Shown here in pieces: positions 37,016-49,838 of a stretch of 64,000 nucleotides of DNA. Each line of letters opens with the position of its first letter. Position 1 is the stretch's first letter. The position numbers and the translations under genes were made by a program. The DNA is taken from positions 186,001-250,000 of the forward strand of contig NZ_AP036014.1 in assembly GCF_003402415.2 (NCBI RefSeq). The letters are read 5' to 3'. The stretch is from Cupidesulfovibrio sp000226255 (GTDB lineage Bacteria > Desulfobacterota > Desulfovibrionia > Desulfovibrionales > Desulfovibrionaceae). The notes under the pieces are model-generated. The model searched no databases and had not been told where the DNA came from. It saw nothing but the letters and a program-made list of their open reading frames with translations.

Positions 37016-37147
37016 CCCCCTTCGCCGCAACGGACAGCGTTCGACGCGGCACGCTCTTTCAGCCGGATCAATAGGTTGCTGCTTTCCCGAACCCACTGCG
37101 GGTTCGCGGGTTCCCCGAAGAAAAATCGGGAAAAACGAAAAAAGCGG

Positions 37148-37177
37148 TTGACACCTGGCGGGGCGCTGGGGCATACA
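37148..37177 (+). promoter_or_regulatory. rRNA operon promoter P2
   Basis: TTGACA (-35) with CATACA (-10) after an 18-base spacer, preceded by an A-rich stretch (GGGAAAAACGAAAAAAGC) that could act as an UP element. It lies about 160 bases downstream of P1. Confidence 0.7.
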
Positions 37178-37232
37178 TGCTCCTCGCCGCGCCGGGAAGC
37201 CCCGGCGGGGCGGCGGTCTCCAGATGACCGGG

Positions 37233-37263
37233 TTCTTTGACAAGTAAATAGCGAGTCGGGAAG
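37233..37263 (+). promoter_or_regulatory. rRNA leader boxA and 5' arm of the 16S processing stem
   Basis: GTTCTTTGACAA resembles boxA of the rRNA antitermination system. The following 22 bases (37242-37263) are complementary, with one G-U pair, to 38894-38915 just after 16S; together they form the stem expected for RNase III release of pre-16S. Confidence 0.75.
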
Positions 37264-37335
37264 GAATCAGCCTTTACGATAAGTAATCAATCGTGCGGGT
37301 GTCCCAATTACGGGATGTTCGTGCGACTTCAGTTT

Positions 37336-38885
<1,550 letters not shown>

Positions 38886-38994
38886 ACAGAAAATTCCCGA
38901 CTCGCTGTTTACTTGCAAGGAACCGGTCTTTTGGCCGTGTGTTCTTTGAAGCAACCGTGAAAGAAGTGTGGGCCGCGCGCCCATCTTCGCCGAT

Positions 38995-39071
<77 letters not shown>

Positions 39072-39104
39072 CGTATCAGGGCGCGCGAGACGCCTGAGTG
39101 GACC

Positions 39105-39180
39105 GGGGGTGTAGCTCAGCTGGGAGAGCACCTGCCTTGCAAGCAGGGGGTCATCGGTTCGATTCCGTTCACCTCCACCA
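39105..39180 (+). tRNA. tRNA-Ala (TGC)
   Basis: The second spacer tRNA: acceptor GGGGGTG/CACCTCC with one G-U pair, anticodon TGC at 39138-39140, GTTCGATTC T-loop and encoded CCA. The Ile-Ala pair is typical of bacterial rRNA operons. Confidence 0.97.
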
Positions 39181-39331
39181 TTCGGTTCCGGTTGTTTTGA
39201 TCTTTGACAGTCGCATGTTTGACAGCAGTCACGAGGTATATCTTCGTGGATGTCATTCAGGCATGCGCCTGGCTCACCCTTCGGGGTGCGCTCTTTGAAA
39301 ATTGAATAGGGTTGGAAAGGAAGTTCGAAGA

Positions 39332-42257
<2,926 letters not shown>

Positions 42258-42360
42258 TCTTCTCTACACTTCCTTTCCACCCTGTTTGATTACATCTTTC
42301 GGTCCCGGCCGATGTGGCGGCGCTCAATAGCCAGCCTTGCCGGACGGTGACCAGAAATTT

Positions 42361-42478
42361 GTGCTGGTGTCCATGGAGGAGGGGGTACACCCGATCCCAT
42401 TCCGAACTCGGAAGTTAAGCCCTCCATCGCCGATGATACTGCGTACTCTTGCGTGGGAAAGTAGGCCGATGCCAGCAC
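42361..42478 (+). rRNA. rrf: 5S ribosomal RNA
   Basis: About 118 bases from GTGCTGGTGTCCATGG to GATGCCAGCAC, with the terminal stem GTGCTGG/CCAGCAC and the conserved CCGATCCCATTCCGAACTCG block. Confidence 0.96.
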
Positions 42479-42523
42479 TTATTTTCAAAAGGGATACGAA
42501 ACCGCATCCCGACCCATCACGCA

Positions 42524-42562
42524 AAGGCCCCGGTGAGAAATCACCGGGGCCTTCGTGCGTTT
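42524..42562 (+). terminator. rRNA operon terminator
   Basis: A perfect hairpin AAGGCCCCGGTGA-(GAAA)-TCACCGGGGCCTT, then CGTGCGTTTG. It ends the rRNA operon 45 bases after 5S. Confidence 0.85.
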
Positions 42563-43038
42563 GAGCCAGGGGGACGTGAAGAGGCCGGACTAAGAGGCCG
42601 GACGGGGGGGGACGGGGACGCGGGGATTGCTGGGCAGTAACGTCACAGCCTCTTCTTCGGCCTGCCTTATCCGCTATCAGGCCCTCTTGCCCCCGCGTTC
42701 AACCTGCGCCGAAATCCACGCGCTGCGCCTTCCATCCAAAAGGTTCGCGCAGCGCGTTCGCCTGTCGCCTGCCGATCTAGCCACCCGTTGCCAATCCGCC
42801 GTCCATGCCCCCCAAAATCCGTGAGCAGACGCACTCTGCCCGCGCCAGCCTATCGCGCCGAAGTTCGGCGCGACGTTGAAGCCAGCAACGTCAGATTGGC
42901 GAGGATAGGGGGAGGGAACTGGGGGGACGAGAATGCTGGCGAGAGAGGCCACAGGGTGATGGCGGAGTGCCTGCCTTTTACGCAGAGAGCCTCAACCATG
43001 TGCCTGCCGATGAACTTCAGCGATGCGCGCTTGATTTC
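42563..43038. other. intergenic region between rRNA operon and nuclease gene
   Basis: A 12-base direct repeat AAGAGGCCGGAC occurs twice at 42579-42603. A 91-codon frame on the minus strand (42677-42952) has no ribosome site or recognisable product. I see no supported gene. Confidence 0.4.
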
Positions 43039-43134
43039 TTACCGGTTCTTCCTGCGCCATTCCCACGGCGGGGTGGGGTTGCGGGTCTTCCACAGGCCGA
43101 TGTTGGTCTCGCGCGCTTTCCCGGCGGCGAGGTA

Positions 43135-43767
43135 TCAGGAAAGGCAGGGATAGGGCAGGCGGCAATATTCCCCATAGAACCACGCCTGCCCGGCGCGCAG
43201 CATGTCGCCGTTCACGTCGGCGGAGAGTTCGGCGGGCAGGGCGTCGCCGGTGGGGTTGGCGGCAGGGGCGTTGGAATCCGTCCGGCTGCCGGACGCGACG
43301 GGTGCATCGAGAGGTGCCCCGTTTGCCGCCCAGGGGAACGGCCTGGTGCGTACATGGGCCACCTCGCGGCCGTAGCCGTCGCGGTCGATGGTCACGAGAT
43401 ACACCGGGCGGTCCATGACCATGCGCAGCAGCGTGGCGCGGGCCTGTTCGCCCCCGCGTTGGTGCAGTTCCGGCGCGTCGATGCCGTACAGCCGCACGCG
43501 CACATCGTTGCCGTGCTGGTCGCGCACCACGATGGTGTCGCCGTCGGGCACGGAAATCACCCGTCCCTGCCAGGGCTCCACACCGGCCAGCGTCCACAGG
43601 ACAAGCGCCAGCAACAGGCCCAACAGTGAACCCGGGCGGGCCAGCATGCGCCACGGGATGCGCCGCGCCATGCGGGGGCGTGAAGGGCCTCCGGCTCCTG
43701 GCCCTGGCAGTTGAGGGGGACGGGGCAGCCGGGGCAGTCGAAATGGAAAGGATGCGGGCACACGCAT
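43135..43767 (-). CDS. thermonuclease-family protein, truncated by an in-frame TGA
   Basis: A 210-residue staphylococcal nuclease-like protein. An N-terminal membrane or signal segment (LLGLLLALVLWTLAG) precedes the nuclease core: GRVISVPDGDTIVV, RVRLYGIDAPELHQ (catalytic Arg and Glu) and DRDGYGREVAHVR (second Arg). The region 145-190 is an expanded Ala/Ser/Asn-rich loop. The frame stops at TGA 43135-43137 after GEYCRLPYPCLS. Reading through this codon continues in the same frame with AGKARETNIGLWKTRNPTPP and WEWRRKNR to a TAA at 43039, the normal family C-terminus. A Trp (TGG) would fit the TGA position. The catalytic residues all precede the stop, so the shortened protein might still work. 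The start is coupled to the preceding tesA-like gene (stop five bases upstream). Confidence 0.8.
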   Translation of the reverse strand: MRVPASFPFRLPRLPRPPQLPGPGAGGPSRPRMARRIPWRMLARPGSLLGLLLALVLWTLAGVEPWQGRVISVPDGDTIVVRDQHGNDVRVRLYGIDAPELHQRGGEQARATLLRMVMDRPVYLVTIDRDGYGREVAHVRTRPFPWAANGAPLDAPVASGSRTDSNAPAANPTGDALPAELSADVNGDMLRAGQAWFYGEYCRLPYPCLS

Positions 43768-43772
43768 GCGGG

Positions 43773-44486
43773 TCAGTTTCCTGCCCGTAACGCGTCCAGT
43801 TCGCGCTCTACCATGGGCAGCATGCGCCCCACGATGACCTGCACCCCTTTGGCATTGGGGTGCATGCCGTCGGGCAGGTTCAGCGATCGGTCCAGCGCCA
43901 CGCCATCAAGAAAGAACGGATACAGGGTCAGGCCGTATTGCTTCGCCAGTTCCGGGTACACCGCGTCGAAGCGGCGGGTATAGTCGGGGCCGAGGTTGCG
44001 GGGGGCCTGCATGCCCGCCAGCAGCACGCGCACGCCGCGCTGGCGGCAGGCCTCTATGATGCCCGCAAGGTTGCGGCGCAGGTCGTCCACCGGCAGGCCG
44101 CGCAGGGCGTCATTGGCGCCCAGTTCAAGGATCAGCAGGTCCGGCCTGTCATCCAGCGACCATTCCACGCGCGCGAGCCCCCCGGCGGAGGTGTCGCCCG
44201 AGACCCCGGCGTTGGTGACGCGCACCGCGCGCCCCCCTGCATGCAGCGCTGCACCCAGGGCCTCCGGAAAGGCCTCGCCCTGCCCCAGGCCGTACCCCGC
44301 CACCAGGCTGTCGCCCAGCACAAGGATATGGGGTATGGAGGAAGTGGAGCCGCCATCCGCGGCCCGTGCCGCAGGCACGGCCAGCGCCATCAGCGCGCAC
44401 AGCGCCAGGGCCAGCCATCGCGCCGGGACAAGCGCCCGGCAACTACCCCAGCCGACAAGGGTGACTCGCGTGACATATCCGATCAT
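43773..44486 (-). CDS. tesA: GDSL arylesterase / acyl-CoA thioesterase I
   Basis: A 237-residue SGNH hydrolase. An export signal (WLALALCALMALAVPAARA) is followed by the GDSL block ILVLGDSLVAGYGL (catalytic Ser), VTNAGVSGDTSAGG (Gly), LELGANDALRG (Asn) and DGMHPNAKG (Asp and His). TesA proteins are periplasmic esterases/thioesterases/lysophospholipases. GGAG six bases before ATG 44486 sets the start, so its first codons overlap the start of the divergent ABC transporter gene. The tesA-ybbA-ybbP layout is the same as in E. coli. The nuclease gene follows on the same strand. Confidence 0.92.
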   Translation of the reverse strand: MIGYVTRVTLVGWGSCRALVPARWLALALCALMALAVPAARAADGGSTSSIPHILVLGDSLVAGYGLGQGEAFPEALGAALHAGGRAVRVTNAGVSGDTSAGGLARVEWSLDDRPDLLILELGANDALRGLPVDDLRRNLAGIIEACRQRGVRVLLAGMQAPRNLGPDYTRRFDAVYPELAKQYGLTLYPFFLDGVALDRSLNLPDGMHPNAKGVQVIVGRMLPMVERELDALRAGN

Positions 44487-45234
44487 TGTGCTCTCCGACA
44501 TACATCTCAACCTAGTGGGCGGCTCCGGCCAGGTCAACATCCTGCGCGGCGTGAATCTTTCCGTGGACGCCGGGGAAACCGTGGCCATCGTGGGGCCGTC
44601 CGGCTCGGGCAAGACCACCACCCTGATGATCATGGCCGGTTTGGAGCGGCCCACCGGCGGCACGGTGCAGGTGGCCGGGCAGAACCTGAACGAGATGGAC
44701 GAGGACGCCCTGGCTCGGTTTCGCCGCGCGCATCTGGGCATCGTGTTCCAGTCGTTCCATCTGGTGCCCACCATGACCGCGCTGGAAAACGCCGCCCTGC
44801 CGCTGGAATTTTCGCACGCCCGCGACGCGCGCGATCGGGCCATGGCCGCGCTGGCCGCCGTAGGGCTGGAAGCGCGCGCCCTGCACTACCCGGCGGAGCT
44901 TTCCGGCGGCGAACAGCAGCGCGTGGCGCTGGCGCGGGCGTTTGCCTCCGCGCCCAGGGTGATTCTGGCCGACGAGCCCACCGGCAACCTGGATACCGAG
45001 ACCGGCCGCCGGGTGATCGAACATCTGTTCCGCCTGCGCGAGGAGCACGCCACCACGCTGGTGCTCATCACCCACGACCGGGGGCTGGCCGCCGAGTGCG
45101 GACGGCAGGTGCGCATGGAGGATGGGCGGCTGTACGGGGCCGCCATGCCTGGCGCTGCCGTCGCCTCCGGCACGCCCGACACGCCTGCGGCGTCCGTCAT
45201 GCCGGGCACGCCCGGCGATTCGGGGCGCGCATGA
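44470..45234 (+). CDS. ybbA: ABC transporter ATP-binding protein, YbbA/LolD type
   Basis: A 254-residue ATPase of the MacB/LolD/YbbA group. Walker A is GPSGSGKTT, the Q-loop lies in GIVFQSFHLVPTMTALEN, the signature is LSGGEQQRVALARA, Walker B is VILADEPTGNLD, and the switch His is in LITHDRG. A low-complexity Ala/Pro/Gly tail of about 30 residues follows. The start is GTG 44470, with AAGGGTGA upstream. It overlaps the next permease gene by four bases (ATGA). The pair probably moves or extracts lipophilic molecules at the inner membrane; the substrate of YbbA-YbbP is not established. Confidence 0.92.
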   Translation: MTYPIIVLSDIHLNLVGGSGQVNILRGVNLSVDAGETVAIVGPSGSGKTTTLMIMAGLERPTGGTVQVAGQNLNEMDEDALARFRRAHLGIVFQSFHLVPTMTALENAALPLEFSHARDARDRAMAALAAVGLEARALHYPAELSGGEQQRVALARAFASAPRVILADEPTGNLDTETGRRVIEHLFRLREEHATTLVLITHDRGLAAECGRQVRMEDGRLYGAAMPGAAVASGTPDTPAASVMPGTPGDSGRA

Positions 45235-47936
45235 TGCCCCTGCGCGATCTTGGCTTGGCCTTCCGGCTGGCCCTGCGCGAACTGCGGTCGGGCCAGCGGC
45301 GGCTGACGGTCTTTCTGGGGTGCATGTTCCTGGGGGTGTTCGCCATCGCCGCCGTGGGCTCGGTATCCGAGGCGGTGCGGTCGGGCCTTGCGCGTGATGC
45401 GCGCGCCCTGCTGGGCGGCGATGCGTCCGTGGAATTCGCCACGCAGCAGCCCTCGGCAGAGGAACTGGCGTGGCTGACCGCGCGCGGCACGGTGAGCCGG
45501 GTGGTTTCGCTGCGCGGCATGGCCCGCGCGGCTACCCCGGCGGGGGACGACACGGCCATGGTCGCCCTGAAGGGCGTGGACGCGGCCTACCCCCTGTACG
45601 GCGCGGTGACCCTGGACCCGCCCCTGGCGCTGGCCGAGGCCCTGCGCGACGGTCCGGTGGCTGGCGGCCCGGCAGGCGATGGCCCAGCAGGTGCTGGCCA
45701 GCCCGGCGACGTCCCTTCCCTGCCCGGCGTTGTGGTGGACCCGCTGTTGCTGGAGCGCTTTGGCGTGCGCGTGGGCGACGTGCTTACCGTGGGCGCGCAG
45801 CGCTTCCGCATCGCCGCCGCCCTGCTGGGCGAACCGGACCGGGTGGTGCAGGGCATTACCTACGGGCCGCGCGTGCTCATGTCGTTGCAGGGGCTGGACC
45901 GCACCGGCCTGCTGGTGCCCGGCACCCTGCTGCAAAGCGGCGCGCGGGTGCGCCTGCCCGGCCCGGACGGGGACGTTCCCGCCGCTGCCACCGCCCCGGC
46001 CGCAGATTCCGCCGCATCACCAGCCACTTCTCCTTCCCCCGCGCCTGTCCCCACGCCTGTCCGTCCGGCCGACGAGGCCACGGTGACGGCCTTCGTGGAG
46101 CAGGCGCGCACCGCCTTTCCCGATGCCGGGTGGCGGGTGGAGTCATACAGCCGTGCCGTGCCGCGCATCCGCAACCTGCTGGACAGGGTGGACACCGACC
46201 TCATGCTCATCGGCATCGCCGCATTGCTAGTGGGCGGGCTTGGCATTGCAGAGGCGGTGCGCGGGTACCTTGCCAGCCGCATGGCCTCCATCGCCACGCT
46301 CAAATGCGTGGGTGGCGGGGTGGCCACGGTGCTGTGGACCTATCTTTTCCAGATCCTGCTCATCGGCGGCGCGGGCATTGCGGCCGGTTGCGCGCTGGGC
46401 GCGGCCGTGCCGCCCCTGGCCGCCGGGCTGACCGGGCAGCTCATTCCCGTGCAGTTGGATGCGTCCATCCACGCCGCGCCCCTGCTGCGCGCGGCCCTGC
46501 TGGGGCTGGCCATCCTGCTGGCCTTTTCGCTGCGGCCGCTGCTGCTGGCCGGTGCGGTGCGCCCGGCCACCCTGTTCCGGGGGTACGTGGCGGGCGGCAA
46601 CGATGGCCTGACCCCGGCGGGCCGGGTGCTGGTGGGGCTGGGCTTCGCCGTGCTGGCCGGGCTGGTGTGGCTGTTTACGCCCGACGCGCGGCTGGCCTTC
46701 GGTTTCATGGCCGGGTGCGCGGGATGCTTCGCGGTGTTCCGCGTGGTGGCCTGGGGCCTGCGGGCCGGGGCGCGCCGCGCCCCGGTTGCGGGCAACCCCA
46801 GCGTACGATTGGGGCTGGCCTCCATCCACCGGCCGGGCGCGCCCACGGTGAACATGGTCTTCGCCCTGGGGTTGGGGCTCACCGCGCTGGTGGGCATTGC
46901 CCAGGTCGAGCGCAACCTCAGCGCGTCCCTGGCCCGCGACCTGTCGCGCGACGCCCCGGCGTTCTTCTTCATCAACGTGTTGCCCGCCCAGGTGGCGGAA
47001 TTCGAGGAACTGGCCCTCGCCCCCGGCGTTACCCGCATGGAACGCGGCCCCATGGTGCGCGGGCGCATCGTGCGCATCAAGGGCGTGCCGGTACAGGAGG
47101 TGGCCGTGGCTCCCGAAGCCCAGTGGGCCGTGCGCGGCGACCGTGGCCTGAGCCATGCCGCCACGCCTCCGCCGGACACGGAACTGACGGCGGGCGCGTG
47201 GTGGCCGCCCGACTACAGCGGGCCGCCCATCATGTCCCTGTCCGACGACCTGGCGCGCGGTTTCGGCGTGACCGTGGGCGACAGCCTGACATTCAACATT
47301 CTGGGGCGCGAGGTGACGGCCACCATCGCCAACGTGCGCAAGGTGGACTGGATGACCTTCCAGTTGCAGTTCGCCGTGCTGTTCGCGCCCGGCCTGCTGG
47401 ACCGCGCCCCGGCCACGTGGGTGGTCACCGCCTACGGCACCGGCGCGGGCATGGACGGGCTGTACCGCACGGTGACGGCGGCGCACCCCAACGTCACGGC
47501 CATCAGCATGCGTGAGATACTGGGCGAGGTGCGCGTGCTCATGGAGCGCATGGGCGTGATGTTCCAGGCCATGGCCGGGGTGATGCTGGCCACGGGGCTG
47601 ATGGTGGTGGCCGGGGCCATTCTGGCCGACCGGCAGCGGCGCATCTACGATGCGGTGATCTACAAGGTGTGCGGGGCCACCCGGCGCGACATACTGCTGG
47701 CGCTGGTCACGGAATTTCTGACCACGGGGCTGGTCACCGGGCTGTTCAGCGCGGGCACGGGCACTCTGGCCGCATGGGCCGCCGTGCGTGGTCTGCTGAA
47801 GCTGCCCTTTGCCGTGTACCCCGGCGTGGTGGCGGGCACGGTGGCCGCCTGCGTGGCCTTTGCGCTGGTGTTCGGTCTGGCGGGAACGGCGCGCGCCCTT
47901 AAGGAGAAGCCAGCGCCGTATTTGAGGAATGAGTAG
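45231..47936 (+). CDS. ybbP: FtsX-family ABC transporter permease, YbbP type
   Basis: A 901-residue membrane protein with the YbbP layout. There is an N-terminal helix (LTVFLGCMFLGVFAIAAVG), a large periplasmic domain, an FtsX helix block starting near residue 320 (LMLIGIAALLVGGLGIAEAV), several central helices, a second periplasmic domain and a C-terminal FtsX block (GVMLATGLMVVAGAILADRQ, YKVCGATRRDILLALVTEF). Proline/alanine-rich loops (about 145-165 and 245-275) enlarge the first periplasmic domain. It forms a transporter with the upstream ATPase, whose stop overlaps its ATG. Confidence 0.92.
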   Translation: MMPLRDLGLAFRLALRELRSGQRRLTVFLGCMFLGVFAIAAVGSVSEAVRSGLARDARALLGGDASVEFATQQPSAEELAWLTARGTVSRVVSLRGMARAATPAGDDTAMVALKGVDAAYPLYGAVTLDPPLALAEALRDGPVAGGPAGDGPAGAGQPGDVPSLPGVVVDPLLLERFGVRVGDVLTVGAQRFRIAAALLGEPDRVVQGITYGPRVLMSLQGLDRTGLLVPGTLLQSGARVRLPGPDGDVPAAATAPAADSAASPATSPSPAPVPTPVRPADEATVTAFVEQARTAFPDAGWRVESYSRAVPRIRNLLDRVDTDLMLIGIAALLVGGLGIAEAVRGYLASRMASIATLKCVGGGVATVLWTYLFQILLIGGAGIAAGCALGAAVPPLAAGLTGQLIPVQLDASIHAAPLLRAALLGLAILLAFSLRPLLLAGAVRPATLFRGYVAGGNDGLTPAGRVLVGLGFAVLAGLVWLFTPDARLAFGFMAGCAGCFAVFRVVAWGLRAGARRAPVAGNPSVRLGLASIHRPGAPTVNMVFALGLGLTALVGIAQVERNLSASLARDLSRDAPAFFFINVLPAQVAEFEELALAPGVTRMERGPMVRGRIVRIKGVPVQEVAVAPEAQWAVRGDRGLSHAATPPPDTELTAGAWWPPDYSGPPIMSLSDDLARGFGVTVGDSLTFNILGREVTATIANVRKVDWMTFQLQFAVLFAPGLLDRAPATWVVTAYGTGAGMDGLYRTVTAAHPNVTAISMREILGEVRVLMERMGVMFQAMAGVMLATGLMVVAGAILADRQRRIYDAVIYKVCGATRRDILLALVTEFLTTGLVTGLFSAGTGTLAAWAAVRGLLKLPFAVYPGVVAGTVAACVAFALVFGLAGTARALKEKPAPYLRNE

Positions 47937-47962
47937 ACGGGGACGGCAGGGGGCACGAAAGC

Positions 47963-49591
47963 ATGCGTGAGCAAGCGAAAGCGAGGGCCATGCGGTGGTT
48001 GCGGGAGAAGCGCGGAGGATGGCTGCGCGCCGGTGGCGCGGTCTTGCTCCGGGCGTGCCTGGTGCTGGTGCTTGCGGCGTGCCTGCCTGCGACAGGCATT
48101 GCCATGCAGCCCGCGCATCAGGATTACGCGGAAAGCATCCGCGACGACGCCATAGAAACGGCCGTACAGCGTGCCGGTGACGCGGCGTGGGGAGACCTGG
48201 CCGAAATCAGGCGCACGGGGGTGCTGCGGGTGCTGGTGGCCTACGCCAAGGGCGACTTCTTCATCGCCGATGGCGAGGCGCGCGGCGTGGAGGCGGACCT
48301 TGCACGCGCCTTCGCGGCATGGCTCGGCCGCAAGCGGGACCGGCATACGCCACCGGTGCGGGCCATCTTCATTCCCGTGCCCTTCGAACGGCTGCTGGAC
48401 GAACTGGAGGCCGGGCGGGGCGACATCGCCGCCGCCGGGCTGACCGTCACACCGTCGCGCGCGGCGCGGGTTCCCTTCGGCACGCCCTACGTGCGCAACG
48501 TGGACGAGGTGGTGGTGGGGCGCAAGGGCGGCCCGGCCCCGGCTGGTCTTGCGGGGCTTTCGGGGCGCGTCGTGAACGCCATGGCGGGGTCCAGCCAGGA
48601 GGAGCACCTGCGCGCGCTGGACGCCCGGCTGCGGGCAGAGGGCAAGCCCGGCATCACCATAACCCTGCCGCCGGAAGGGCTGGGCAAGGAAAACCTGTTC
48701 GCCATGCTCAATGCCGGGGCCATAGACCTGATGGCGGCCGACCGGCATCGGGCCGAGCTGTGGGCGGCCGTGCTGCCCAATCTCCGCATCCTGAACGGGG
48801 TGGTGCTGCGCTCCGGAAACAACATCGCATGGGCGGTAAGGCCGGGCTGCCCGGAACTGCTGGCCGCCGTGAATGGCTACTTCGCGGCGTCCGGCAAGGC
48901 CGCGCTGGCCCGCGCATCGCAGTTGCTCGCCGAGTATTTCCGCAACCCGGAGTGGCGGGTGAACCCGCTCGGCAGCAGGTTCAAGAACCGCGTGGACGCC
49001 CTGTGGCCGCATTTCAGCCTGTATGCGGACCAGTACGGATACGACCCGCTGCTGCTGGTGGCGCAGGGCTTTCGCGAATCACGGTTGCGGCAGTCCGCCC
49101 GCAGCCCGCGGGGCGCAGTGGGCATCATGCAGGTGCTGCCCGAAACGGCGGCGGAACTGGGCGTGCCGGATGTGGCCACCAGCGTCGGGGCGAACATCCG
49201 GGCCGGGGTGCTGTACATGCACACCCTTCGCGAGGGATACTTCAGCGATGCGGACATCCGCGAGCCGGACAGGACGCTGTTTGCCCTTGCCGCCTACAAC
49301 ATGGGGCCGAACAGGCTGGCGCGGGTGCGTGAAAAGGCCGCCGCCATGGGGCTGGATCCCAACCGCTGGTACGGCAACGTGGAGTTCGCCGCATTGCGCT
49401 ACGTGGGGCAGGAGCCGGTGCGCTACGTGGCCCTCATCTCGTCGTACTACCTGACCTACAAGGGGGCGGCACGCCAGGTGCTGAAACGGCGGGCCGTGGC
49501 GAACCGCCCCGTGCTGCCGGAGTCGCTGACGCCAATCCCGTCTGAAGTCTCCGGGGGCGAGGCGCGGCAGGCGGAGCCTGCCGGTCCGTGA
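47963..49591 (+). CDS. mltF: MltF-like membrane-bound lytic transglycosylase
   Basis: A 542-residue lipoprotein with lipobox VLAAC (Cys40). It joins an extracellular solute-binding type 3 domain (about 80-305; VLRVLVAYAKGDFFIA, IAAAGLTVTPSRAARVPFG) to a C-terminal lytic transglycosylase domain (about 345-480) with the catalytic Glu in VAQGFRESRLRQSARSPRGA, GIMQVLPETA and LFALAAYNMGPNRLARV. This is the MltF arrangement, in which the binding domain controls the hydrolase. The C-terminal 40 residues are basic then Pro/Glu-rich. A hairpin (CGGGCAG / CTGCCCG, 49599-49631) follows the stop and may terminate transcription. Confidence 0.92.
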   Translation: MREQAKARAMRWLREKRGGWLRAGGAVLLRACLVLVLAACLPATGIAMQPAHQDYAESIRDDAIETAVQRAGDAAWGDLAEIRRTGVLRVLVAYAKGDFFIADGEARGVEADLARAFAAWLGRKRDRHTPPVRAIFIPVPFERLLDELEAGRGDIAAAGLTVTPSRAARVPFGTPYVRNVDEVVVGRKGGPAPAGLAGLSGRVVNAMAGSSQEEHLRALDARLRAEGKPGITITLPPEGLGKENLFAMLNAGAIDLMAADRHRAELWAAVLPNLRILNGVVLRSGNNIAWAVRPGCPELLAAVNGYFAASGKAALARASQLLAEYFRNPEWRVNPLGSRFKNRVDALWPHFSLYADQYGYDPLLLVAQGFRESRLRQSARSPRGAVGIMQVLPETAAELGVPDVATSVGANIRAGVLYMHTLREGYFSDADIREPDRTLFALAAYNMGPNRLARVREKAAAMGLDPNRWYGNVEFAALRYVGQEPVRYVALISSYYLTYKGAARQVLKRRAVANRPVLPESLTPIPSEVSGGEARQAEPAGP

Positions 49592-49637
49592 ACGCAAAAC
49601 GGGCAGCCATGCGTGTGCATGACTGCCCGGTCTTGCC

Positions 49638-49713
49638 TGGTGGGTCGTGCGGGTCTCGAACCTGCGACTCTCTGCTTAAAAGGCAGATACTCTACCGACT
49701 GAGTTAACGACCC
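49638..49713 (-). tRNA. tRNA-Lys (TTT)
   Basis: A cloverleaf on the minus strand: acceptor GGGTCGT/ACGACCC, D-arm AACTCAGTCGGTAGAG, anticodon TTT (forward 49678-49680), T-arm GGTTCGAGACC and encoded CCA. Confidence 0.96.
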
Positions 49714-49726
49714 GAAAGGGAGAGGT

Positions 49727-49756
49727 CCTATACGACCAGTGACGGCCTTGTGTCAA
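49727..49756 (-). promoter_or_regulatory. promoter of tRNA-Lys
   Basis: On the minus strand TTGACA (forward 49751-49756), an 18-base spacer and TATAGG (forward 49727-49732), ending about 14 bases before the tRNA. The tRNA is thus independent of the serS gene upstream. Confidence 0.7.
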
Positions 49757-49838
49757 GGTTGCCGCGCCGTCCCGCCGTGCGCCGCGTGGCGCGGCCGGGC
49801 AAGGAATGGGCTCCGCACCGTCGTACCGGTCGCCTCGG

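Noticed and set aside
33267..37052. A 1261-codon minus-strand frame continuing from the methyltransferase across the transglycosylase gene
   Set aside because: Only the part from 34697 downward encodes a recognisable protein; the rest is antisense to the LysM transglycosylase.
42677..42952. A 91-codon minus-strand frame after the rRNA operon
   Set aside because: There is no ribosome site, no recognisable domain and a composition typical of chance frames.
43135..43137. TGA in the nuclease gene read as selenocysteine
   Set aside because: No stem-loop of SECIS type is evident just after it, the family does not use selenocysteine, and a Trp codon one base away fits the alignment.
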